59,134 bases of DNA from Bacteroidales bacterium UBA2714. GTDB lineage: Bacteria > Bacteroidota > Bacteroidia > Bacteroidales > P3. Where the stretch lies: NCBI GenBank assembly GCA_002354035.1, contig DEKU01000056.1, positions 1-59,134 of the forward strand. Direction: 5' to 3'. A program made the position numbers and the translations under genes. Below the pieces are notes generated by a model, which saw only the letters and a program-made list of their open reading frames with translations, had not been told where the DNA came from and ran no database searches. Position 1 is the stretch's first letter; each line of letters begins with the position of its first letter. Positions 49,094-55,640 of this stretch are shown here, piece after piece.

Positions 49094-49303
49094 CTATGTT
49101 TTATCATAGTGGGAAACGTTGAAGTTAAGTAGTATATCCAGACTCGACTTGGGCAGGTTTTCGCGCTCCATTTCACGGGACATCGGCATGTGGGTTATCG
49201 TGTCCATAAGGTTGGTACGCACCCTGTTACGCTGTTCAATCACCGTATATGAACTGGGCCACAAAGGTCGTGAATTGTAGAACAGTTTTTGATAGACATT
49301 TTG
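49094..49303 (-). pseudogene. Probable gene remnant, 69 codons without a start
   Basis: Between a TGA at 49304-49306 and a TAG at 49094-49096 one minus-strand frame reads as ordinary protein: LFYNSRPLWPSSYTVIEQRN, then RTNLMDTITHMPMSREMERE and SLDILLNFNVSHYDKT. There is no start codon at the beginning, so it looks like the 3' end of a lost gene. I do not recognise the family. Confidence 0.35.
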
Positions 49304-49387
49304 TCACCCTGGAAAAGGTCTGGCTGGCATCAGCCGGTCTTTTTTCCCTTTTGTTCTTGATATATTCTTTGTTTTTTGTTTTTTCTT

Positions 49388-49395
49388 TATCTTTG
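49388..49395 (+). promoter_or_regulatory. -7 promoter box of the glycosyltransferase gene
   Basis: TATCTTTG 33 nt before the ATG at 49428. TTTG words upstream are at non-ideal spacing (16 nt). Confidence 0.6.
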
Positions 49396-49427
49396 CATTC
49401 TAATAGACTGCATAAAAGATGTGAATT

Positions 49428-50339
49428 ATGATTGAAAATGAAATAATTGAGGAAAAGAAGAGAGAGCTGCGCAATGGCTTTTCGGTGCCGGTGTATGTCA
49501 ATTTCACCACATGGAAGAAGCGCGACGGCACCGTGGAGAAGTTGCTTTCGCACTTCTCGCAACAGACTTTTAAGCCCACAAAGATTATTTGTTGGCTTTC
49601 GGCCAAGGAATACCACCACAAGGTGCCCGCGTCGGTGCAGGAGTGTTTGGATAGCCATCTGCTGGACGAGGTGAGGTGGGTGAGGGGCAACACTTATTGT
49701 CATAAAAGGTGGGAGGCCTTCAGGCTTCACCCCGATGCCTACAATATTATGATTGACGATGATCTCTATTATCCAGAGGATTACATCGAGACCCTTTTGG
49801 CCTTTTCGCTGGCTTATCCGCATACGGCAGTGTGCTACTATGGCAAGCGGTGCTTTTATAGCCATGGAAATTGGAGTCACGAGACCTACGTCATGGAGCC
49901 CTCCCACTATAATGAGTTGTACAGTGGGTTGAGTTGCTTTGCCCCGGGGCTTCTGCCGGACGATGTGCTCCGCCATGGTTTGCGACGCACTGTGTGTTGC
50001 CCCAAGTGCGATGATTCGTGGGTGAAGTCGTGGCTTGTCAAATGGGACATTCCTGTGGTGGGGTGCCGCGAATGGTATATGAATTGCTATGATTTCATAG
50101 AGGACACGCAGCAGGATGGTCTATGGGAAGGCCGGAATTCTCAAAAACAGCACGGGGTGATTAACAAGTACATCAACTTGTGCAACTGTTTTTATTATAA
50201 CGGTTCGATTGCTGAGGGGGAGAGGGTGTGGCCTGATATGGAAGTGGTGCGTTACCACACTTCGGTTCTCTCTTTGCTCAAAGCGTTCATTCCCTTGGAG
50301 GTGCGACATAAGATAAAACACCTTCTTGGAAAGAAGTAA
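49428..50339 (+). CDS. Glycosyltransferase, GT-A fold (GT2-like)
   Basis: 303 residues. The N-terminal part has VPVYVNFTTWKKRDGTVEKL and FKPTKIICWLSAKEY, and an acidic metal/nucleotide-sugar motif in NIMIDDDLYYPEDYI. Many Cys and Trp residues occur in the C-terminal half (RRTVCCPKCDDSWVKSW). There is no membrane helix, so it probably acts at the cytoplasmic face on a glycan such as LPS or capsule. No other glycan genes surround it; the next gene is an acid phosphatase 11 bp downstream. Donor and acceptor cannot be told. Confidence 0.8.
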   Translation: MIENEIIEEKKRELRNGFSVPVYVNFTTWKKRDGTVEKLLSHFSQQTFKPTKIICWLSAKEYHHKVPASVQECLDSHLLDEVRWVRGNTYCHKRWEAFRLHPDAYNIMIDDDLYYPEDYIETLLAFSLAYPHTAVCYYGKRCFYSHGNWSHETYVMEPSHYNELYSGLSCFAPGLLPDDVLRHGLRRTVCCPKCDDSWVKSWLVKWDIPVVGCREWYMNCYDFIEDTQQDGLWEGRNSQKQHGVINKYINLCNCFYYNGSIAEGERVWPDMEVVRYHTSVLSLLKAFIPLEVRHKIKHLLGKK

Positions 50340-50350
50340 TATTGCCAATC

Positions 50351-51079
50351 ATGAAGCAGATTATCTGTACCTTTTTGTTTGTCGGTCTCTGTCTGGCGTC
50401 CGTGGCACAGGAGCCTCAGCCGTTGCTCTCGCCGGCGCAGATGCCCAACCCTGTCCGTTTCCTCCCGCCGCCTCCGGACACGCTGTCCGCCGCCTTTGCC
50501 TACGACCAGGCGCAGTATCGCTGGGGCAAGGAGCAGCGGAGGGATTCGGCCCGATGTGCACAGGCCGTGATTGATGCCGACTGGACGATCGAGAATGTGT
50601 GCCGCCTGTTCAGTGTGCCTTTCGGCATGACGATTTCGAGGGAGAAGACACCCGCCATCTACCGCATGCTGTATGTGGGTCTCATCTCGGCTGACGCGGT
50701 GGGCAAGCGCCCCAAAGACCATTATCGGCGGACGCGGCCATACGTCTACTATGGCGAGCCGACCATCTATCCCTCCGACGAGGAGGAGCTGCGCCACAAC
50801 GGGTCCTACCCTTCGGGTCATACAATTGAGGGCTGGAGCGCGGCTCTGCTGCTGACTGAGTTGAACCCGGACAGCGCCGACGCCCTGCTGGCCTTGGGCT
50901 ACCGCTATGGCGAGAGCCGTGTGATAGCGGGCTACCACTGGCAGAGCGATGTGGACGCGGGCCGGCTGGCGGCCAGTGCGGCGCTGGCAAGGCTGCATGC
51001 CGATAAGCGTTTTATGCGGATGATGAAACGGGCACAGCGAGAGTACCATTGCCTTGCGGCGCGCATGCGGCGGAGGTGA
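50351..51079 (+). CDS. Class A acid phosphatase (PAP2 superfamily), secreted
   Basis: 242 residues from the ATG at 50351; the frame extends three codons up to a TTG. Signal peptide MKQIICTFLFVGLCLASVAQ. The full phosphatase signature is present: K-x6-RP in KDHYRRTRP, PSGH in NGSYPSGHTIEGW, and SR-x5-H-x3-D in ESRVIAGYHWQSD. These are the phosphate-binding and nucleophile/proton-donor His residues. It would remove phosphate from many monoesters in the periplasm. Placed 11 bp after the glycosyltransferase gene. Confidence 0.95.
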   Translation: MKQIICTFLFVGLCLASVAQEPQPLLSPAQMPNPVRFLPPPPDTLSAAFAYDQAQYRWGKEQRRDSARCAQAVIDADWTIENVCRLFSVPFGMTISREKTPAIYRMLYVGLISADAVGKRPKDHYRRTRPYVYYGEPTIYPSDEEELRHNGSYPSGHTIEGWSAALLLTELNPDSADALLALGYRYGESRVIAGYHWQSDVDAGRLAASAALARLHADKRFMRMMKRAQREYHCLAARMRRR

Positions 51080-51151
51080 TGTCAAGGCAATGGAACCCGG
51101 CACCCTTGTGAAAAAAAGGCTGCTGAGGAAGGGCATCGGGTTGCGGAGGAT

Positions 51152-51844
51152 TTAGAGCAGGTGCTGCAACAGGTTCCGGCATTCGGTGTAGGCCAGATAT
51201 ACCCCGGCCTCGTGTTTGGTGAAGGTGGCGTCAGGCGCGAAAGGTTTGCCGCCGTTGATGGACTTGTTCGAGTCGAGGTTCATCAGGGTGTGGGAGCCGG
51301 GCTTGGGTTTGGTTTTGAAGATTTTCTCTATCAGGTCGCTGATTAGGCCATAAGTGCCGGTGCGCAGCTCGCCTTGGGATTTGGCAAAGGCGAGGAAATC
51401 GGAGTTGCCCATCATCTCGGAGAACACGGGCAAGAGCTCTTTGTCCATGGGCAGTTTGCGCTGGCTGGCATAGAGGCTGTAGAGGTCGATATAGTTGGAA
51501 TGGGCATAGAAGTCGCCGATGGTGTGGAGGCAAACCCCTGCGCACACGTAGCGGTGTCGCTCAGTGTAGTGGTGGAAGTTGTCGATGGCGCGGCGGTAAG
51601 CCTTGACCAGCTGGTCGTTGCCTTTGTGGTTGTCCAAATGAATCGAGGACTTCATCATCAGCACCACGTCGGAGAAGAACCCGATGCCGAACCGCATCCA
51701 CTTCACAGCCCTCAAAGGGAAATCGGCCCCTACGAAAGCATCCTTGAGCATGATTTCGTGAACCCGAATAGGGAATTTGTCGCTCTTGTGCCGACGTGGG
51801 GCACGGCGTTTTATGCTGTCAATCTTGTTGTTGGTGGCTTCCAT
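51152..51844 (-). CDS. Het-C / zinc-dependent phospholipase C-like protein
   Basis: 230 residues from the ATG at 51844 (MEATNNKIDSIKRRAPRRHK); the open frame upstream crosses the promoter and is not used. The central box YVCAGVCLHTIGDFYAHSNY is strongly like the LHT-x-x-DF-x-AHSN motif of Het-C-type proteins, a branch of the zinc phospholipase C / S1-P1 fold. His and Asp residues there would bind metal. No signal peptide is seen. Function in bacteria is unknown; Het-C-like domains occur in toxins and in cell-death systems of fungi. Confidence 0.6.
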   Translation of the reverse strand: MEATNNKIDSIKRRAPRRHKSDKFPIRVHEIMLKDAFVGADFPLRAVKWMRFGIGFFSDVVLMMKSSIHLDNHKGNDQLVKAYRRAIDNFHHYTERHRYVCAGVCLHTIGDFYAHSNYIDLYSLYASQRKLPMDKELLPVFSEMMGNSDFLAFAKSQGELRTGTYGLISDLIEKIFKTKPKPGSHTLMNLDSNKSINGGKPFAPDATFTKHEAGVYLAYTECRNLLQHLL

Positions 51845-51864
51845 GGATAATAGAATGTATGCTG

Positions 51865-51872
51865 CAAAGATA
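51865..51872 (-). promoter_or_regulatory. -7 promoter box of the Het-C-like gene
   Basis: TATCTTTG on minus, 20 nt before the start codon at 51844. This distance supports the chosen start. Confidence 0.65.
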
Positions 51873-51944
51873 AGAAAAATAATCCTCGTGGACGACTTTG
51901 GGGATTCGGTTTTTTGACCTTCCCCTTCCGCACGAAGTTTTTTG

Positions 51945-51974
51945 TTGATAATCCGAAAAAAAGATGTACTTTTG
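51945..51974 (+). promoter_or_regulatory. Promoter of the SatD-like remnant
   Basis: TTG at 51945-51947, 19 nt, then TACTTTTG at 51967-51974, which fits TAnnTTTG. The ATG at 51987 is 12 nt downstream. The same transcript could run into the M13 peptidase gene. Confidence 0.5.
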
Positions 51975-51986
51975 CAAAAAATAAAG

Positions 51987-52202
51987 ATGGCACTGATAAG
52001 TGTATTAACAGGTGATATTGTAGGGTCTACAAGGATTGTGGGCGACGATAGGGACTTCCTGTTGTCGCTCTTCCGATTTGGGAACCTGAAAGACGGTCGT
52101 GAGGCCGAACTGACCGTGCATGTCCTTCTGCGCTCCCTCCTCCGCGTGGCAATCGTCATGTGGATTTCTGGCTTTCCTCATATTTTGTTTAACCGATGTT
52201 GA
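51987..52202 (+). pseudogene. Truncated SatD-like gene remnant
   Basis: 71 codons. Only the first 17 residues, MALISVLTGDIVGSTRI, look like a SatD-family N-terminus (pattern xxVLTGDIVxSRxI); from about residue 20 on the sequence is low-quality and unlike the family, which is about 200 residues long. A deletion soon after the start is the simplest reading. It keeps a good promoter. The first residues are too few for certainty. Confidence 0.45.
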
Positions 52203-52306
52203 TTCCATGTTTCAATGCAGACAGAAACCTATTGCTTTTGACTCGGCAGTATGGCCGAACGGCTTTGCACAATAAAGACAACAATATAAAATCAAATTAT
52301 ACAACA
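52203..52306. other. Leader region of the M13 peptidase gene
   Basis: About 100 bp, AT-rich before the ATG. TTTG, 19 nt, CGGCTTTG (near 52232-52262) is a weak promoter candidate with CG in place of TA. Confidence 0.3.
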
Positions 52307-54358
52307 ATGAAAAAAACCGTATTAACAATCATGACACTTTCGCTCTTTGCCGTTACGGGATGTAACAAGGGCACCGAGCTGAGCTCCGGTGTCAACCTGG
52401 ACAATCTGGACACGACGGTCAACCCCGCCGAGGATTTCTATCACTACGCCTGCGGAGGCTGGCTGAAAGCTCACCCGCTCGACGCTGAGCACAGCCGCTA
52501 TGGCGCTTTCGACGTGCTGGCCGAGACCAACCAGGAGCAGCTGCGCACCCTGATCGACTCGCTGGTCAACACCAAAAACGAGCCCGGCAGCTATGGCGAC
52601 AAGATTGCCACCCTCTACACCGTCGGCATGGACACCGCCACCATCGAGAAACAGGGTGCCGAGCCCATTATGCCCTACCTGAATGAAATCGCCGCTCTCA
52701 AGAGCGTCGACCAGCTCCAGCCCGAGATGCGCCGCCTGCACGGCATCGGCATCAATCCCTTCTTCGCCCTTTTCAACGAGGCCGACGCCAAGGATGCCAA
52801 CCAGTGCATCGCCTGGCTCTACCAGAGCGGTATCGGCATGGGCGAGCGCGACTACTACCTCGAAAGCAAAGGCCGCGAACCCGAACTCCGCAAGGCTTAT
52901 GTCGCCTTGATGGAAGCCCAGTTTGCCAACGCTGGCTATGACAAGCTGAGCGGCAAGACACCCGAGCAGCTGGCCAAGATGGTCATGGACCTCGAAACCC
53001 GTCTGGCCAAGGCCCAGTACAGCAACGAGGAGAACCGCGACCCCTTCAAGACTTACAATAAGATGAACTTCGACACCGCTGCCGTCCGTGCCGCCGGTCT
53101 CGACCTGAAAAACTACTTTGCCGAAATCGGGCTGCCCAAGCTCACAAGCTTCAACATGTGCCAGCCTGAGTATTTCAGCGAGGTGGGCAAGCTCCTCAAC
53201 GAGCCTAAGAGCCTCGATGCCGTCAAGGCCTACTATGCCTGGAACGTCATCAACTCCGCCGCCACTTACCTCAGCAGCAACTTTGTCAATGCCAACTTCG
53301 ACTTCTATGGCCGCACCCTCAGCGGTGCCGAGCAGCTGCGTCCCCGCTGGAAACGCGTCACCAGTGCCGTCGACGGTGCCATGGGCGAAGCCCTCGGCAA
53401 ACTCTATGTCGAAAAGTTCTTCCCGGCCGATGCCAAGCACCGCATGGTCGAGATGGTCAACAACCTGAAGGACGCCTTCGCCCAGCGCATCCACAACGCT
53501 ACCTGGATGTGCGACGCCACCAAGCAGCGAGCCATCGAGAAACTCTCCACCATCATGGTCAAGGTGGGCTACCCCGACAAGTGGCGCGACTACAGCGGCC
53601 TCGAAATCAAGAGCGACAGCTACTTTGCCAATGTCATCCGCTCCAACCAGTTCGACATCGCCTACATGGTGTCCAAGATCGACAAGCCCGTCGACAAGTC
53701 CGAATGGGGCATGACTCCGCAGACTGTCAACGCCTACTACAACCCCACCACCAACGAGATCTGCTTCCCCGCCGGCATCCTGCAGAAACCTTTCTTCGAC
53801 ATGACTGCTGACGACGCCTTCAACTATGGTGCCATCGGCGTGGTTATCGGCCACGAGATGACCCACGGTTTCGACGACCAGGGCCGCCACTACGACAAGG
53901 ACGGCAACCTCAACGACTGGTGGGAAGCCGAGGACACCGCCCGCTTCCAAAAGAACGCCCAGGTGCTCGTCGACTGGTTCAATAAAGTGAAGGTCAGCGA
54001 CAATCCCGAGACCTACGCCAACGGCGCCCTCACCCTCGGCGAGAACATAGCCGACAACGGCGGCCTCCACATCAGCTACCAAGCCCTCCAGAACGCTATC
54101 GCCAAGCGTCAGGTCAACGAGAAAGAAATGGACGGCTTCACGCCCGCCCAGCGTTTCTTCCTGGCATACGCCGGCGTGTGGGCCAGCAACATCCGCGAGG
54201 AAGCCAAACTGCAGCTCACCGCTGCCGACGTCCACAGCCTGGCCGAGAACCGCGTCAACGCCACCCTGCCCCACGTCACCGAGTTTCTCGAAGCCTTCGG
54301 CATCCAGCCCGGCTGCGCCATGTACCTGGCCCCCGAACTCCGAGCCCAGCTCTGGTAA
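52307..54358 (+). CDS. M13 family metalloendopeptidase (PepO/neprilysin-like lipoprotein)
   Basis: 683 residues from the ATG at 52307. Signal with lipobox (MTLSLFAVTGCNKG), so probably a lipoprotein in the periplasm or on the surface. N-terminal M13 domain starts NPAEDFYHYACGGWLKAHPL. The catalytic zinc site is VIGHEMTHGFDDQG (HEMTH at residues 516-520), with the third ligand in GENIADNGG (Glu579, with Asp583). The substrate-binding NAYYNP box and the final W match the family. Cleaves small peptides, possibly host or dietary. Codons are strongly C-ending. It is followed by a CTAGA-type 9-bp array. Confidence 0.95.
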   Translation: MKKTVLTIMTLSLFAVTGCNKGTELSSGVNLDNLDTTVNPAEDFYHYACGGWLKAHPLDAEHSRYGAFDVLAETNQEQLRTLIDSLVNTKNEPGSYGDKIATLYTVGMDTATIEKQGAEPIMPYLNEIAALKSVDQLQPEMRRLHGIGINPFFALFNEADAKDANQCIAWLYQSGIGMGERDYYLESKGREPELRKAYVALMEAQFANAGYDKLSGKTPEQLAKMVMDLETRLAKAQYSNEENRDPFKTYNKMNFDTAAVRAAGLDLKNYFAEIGLPKLTSFNMCQPEYFSEVGKLLNEPKSLDAVKAYYAWNVINSAATYLSSNFVNANFDFYGRTLSGAEQLRPRWKRVTSAVDGAMGEALGKLYVEKFFPADAKHRMVEMVNNLKDAFAQRIHNATWMCDATKQRAIEKLSTIMVKVGYPDKWRDYSGLEIKSDSYFANVIRSNQFDIAYMVSKIDKPVDKSEWGMTPQTVNAYYNPTTNEICFPAGILQKPFFDMTADDAFNYGAIGVVIGHEMTHGFDDQGRHYDKDGNLNDWWEAEDTARFQKNAQVLVDWFNKVKVSDNPETYANGALTLGENIADNGGLHISYQALQNAIAKRQVNEKEMDGFTPAQRFFLAYAGVWASNIREEAKLQLTAADVHSLAENRVNATLPHVTEFLEAFGIQPGCAMYLAPELRAQLW

Positions 54359-54369
54359 AAGAATAAGTA

Positions 54370-54423
54370 CTAGAGATTCTAGATTTTCTAGAATCTCTAG
54401 AGTCTCTAGAAAAACTAGAATAA
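54370..54423. repeat. 9-bp phased array, six CTAGA-N4 units, upstream of the four-helix-bundle gene
   Basis: CTAGA begins at 54370, 54379, 54388, 54397, 54406 and 54415, exactly 9 bp apart, each followed by four variable A/T-rich bases. Because of the phasing the first units form a perfect 14-bp hairpin with a 3-nt loop (54370-54400). The array stops 3 bp before the start codon at 54427. Confidence 0.85.
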
Positions 54424-54426
54424 AAC

Positions 54427-55089
54427 ATGCCCAACCACTCAAGCATATTCCGCCAGGTGGCCAACTACAAGCACCTGCACCTCTATCAAAAATCAGAGGT
54501 GCTGGTGCTTCTTACCGACCACTTCTGCCGCCGCTTCCTGCCCTCATTCGGCGACCGCACTGTCGACCAAATGAATCAGGCAGCTCGCAGCGGCAAGCAG
54601 AATATAGTTGAGGGCAGCGAAGCTGCCATGACCAGCAGCGAAACCGAGGTCAAACTCATCAATGTGGCACGTGCCAGCCTCCAAGAACTGATGGAGGACT
54701 ACCAAGACTACCTCAAAAAACACTCGTTGCAACTGTGGGACAAAAAACATCCCCGCTTCGACAAGATGCTCACTTTCTGCCGATCCAACAACAGCTACGA
54801 CTCCTACCGTCCTCTGGTCGAAACCCTCTCGCCCGAAGAGTTTTGCAATATGGCTATAACTCTGTGCCGTATAACCGATAAGATGCTCGCATCCTACCTG
54901 CAACGCCTCGAGCAGCAGTTCGTCACCCAAGGGGGAGTAAAAGAACGCATGCACGCTGCCCGTACCGGCTACCGCCAAGAGCAGGACCGCCGGCTGCAAG
55001 CCCTCGAAGAGGAAAACCGCCAGCTCCGCGCCCAAGTCGAAGCCCTAAAACACCAGATAGAAATCATCACAACCCCTAAAAACCCATAG
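54427..55089 (+). CDS. Four-helix-bundle protein with suffix domain (S23/IVP-like)
   Basis: 220 residues. The N-terminal 120 residues resemble the four-helix-bundle family related to 23S rRNA intervening-sequence proteins and Avd (KHLHLYQKSEVLVLLTDHFC, then ARSGKQNIVEGSEAAMTSSE and LINVARASLQELMEDYQDYL). The C-terminal part matches the 'suffix' domain found in Bacteroidota (LSPEEFCNMAITLCRITDKM) and ends in a coiled coil (RLQALEEENRQLRAQVEALK). Function is unknown; relatives bind nucleic acid. No reverse transcriptase or variable repeat is near, so this is not a diversity-generating retroelement. It lies exactly between two 9-bp arrays, and its stop codon TAG is part of the downstream one. 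Confidence 0.85.
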   Translation: MPNHSSIFRQVANYKHLHLYQKSEVLVLLTDHFCRRFLPSFGDRTVDQMNQAARSGKQNIVEGSEAAMTSSETEVKLINVARASLQELMEDYQDYLKKHSLQLWDKKHPRFDKMLTFCRSNNSYDSYRPLVETLSPEEFCNMAITLCRITDKMLASYLQRLEQQFVTQGGVKERMHAARTGYRQEQDRRLQALEEENRQLRAQVEALKHQIEIITTPKNP

Positions 55090-55139
55090 AATTTCTAGTT
55101 TTTTTAGATTATCTAAAGCCTCTAAATAATCTATATTTA
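55086..55139. repeat. 9-bp phased array, six YTAR-type units, downstream of the four-helix-bundle gene
   Basis: ATAG, CTAG, TTAG, CTAA, CTAA and CTAT begin at 55086, 55095, 55104, 55113, 55122 and 55131, again exactly 9 bp apart. It is more degenerate than the upstream array but has the same period and core. It is followed directly by a terminator. Confidence 0.75.
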
Positions 55140-55140
55140 T

Positions 55141-55176
55141 AAAGAAGGCCGTTCCCTAAAGGGGCGGCCTTCTTTT
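55141..55176 (+). terminator. Rho-independent terminator after the four-helix-bundle gene
   Basis: Perfect 11-bp stem (55141-55151 with 55165-55175) with a nested CCC/GGG in the loop; T-run 55173-55176. Confidence 0.85.
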
Positions 55177-55322
55177 GCGTCCTGCAAGCCTTAAGGGCCA
55201 TTGTCAGGCATGGCATCCAGCTCGGCGGCGCCATGCTCCTCGCCCAGAATGTCTCCACTGCGCTCTGTATCTTCTCACAAAACAACTTCTGCATAAAAAA
55301 ACGCAAAGACAAAAAATAATCG
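55177..55322. other. Gap with possible coding debris
   Basis: A plus-strand frame from about 55182 reads LQALRAIVRHGIQLGGAMLL, then AQNVSTALCIFSQNNFC, without a start codon, and ends at TAA after a lysine-rich tail. It may be a scrap of a lost gene; nothing is recognised. Confidence 0.3.
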
Positions 55323-55330
55323 TATATTTG
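55323..55330 (+). promoter_or_regulatory. -7 promoter box of the second BspA-like LRR gene
   Basis: TATATTTG, 318 bp before the start codon, the same layout as at 9544-9551. Confidence 0.7.
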
Positions 55331-55640
55331 CATTTGTAGACACCGAAAGCTGGGTGCCTATATGTAATTGAGAAAGCGCATTTTCGCTCTATTCCGAAAC
55401 CGTGAAACTGGACACTTCACAAAATGAAAACACGGAATAAAGGGGAGATGATTGCCCGCATTGGATTGTATTGTACCCTATGATACATACCTCTGTGGAG
55501 CGATTCACCCTAACCTTGTTTTTTGTTTTCGGGAGTCCAGCCCCACGGTTGAAGATAAGGTCGTAATGGATGGCTCCACTTTCTCTTATTGTATATAAAC
55601 GTGCCGCCGGGCCGTGGCACAAACAAAATAACAAAACAAT
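55331..55640 (+). promoter_or_regulatory. Conserved structured 5' leader RNA (copy 2) of a BspA-like gene
   Basis: Aligns over its full length with 9552-9862. The long-range helix GAGAAAG (55370-55376) / CTTTCTC (55579-55585) spans 216 nt, the same as in copy 1. TATTCCG (55390-55396) pairs with CGGAATA (55433-55439); GTGAA with TTCAC (near 55402-55418); TGTAT with ATACA (near 55466-55487); GTGGA-GCGA-TTCAC (55495-55508) keeps a GNRA loop although its sequence changed; ACCTT pairs with AAGGT; GTGCCG (55601-55606) pairs with TGGCAC (55615-55620). GTGGAGC (55495-55501) and GCTCCAC (55573-55579) again allow the alternative helix. Confidence 0.65.

Noticed and set aside
48826..49176. 116-codon minus-strand open frame before the frameshifted gene
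   Set aside because: No promoter, start or family-like pattern; composition like non-coding DNA.
50682..50990. Arg/Pro-rich open frames antisense to the acid phosphatase and other GC-rich genes
   Set aside because: Typical shadows of high-GC coding sequence with no domain signs.
52322..54442. A 706-codon open frame antisense to the M13 peptidase
   Set aside because: Val/Gly/Glu-rich shadow without motifs; the plus strand has HExxH and the full M13 pattern.
54427..55089. Accessory gene (avd) of a diversity-generating retroelement
   Set aside because: No reverse transcriptase, template repeat or variable repeat is present, and the protein has the longer suffix domain.
55109..55333. 74-codon minus-strand open frame
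   Set aside because: Runs through the terminator and the promoter of the second LRR gene, so it cannot be a stable gene.
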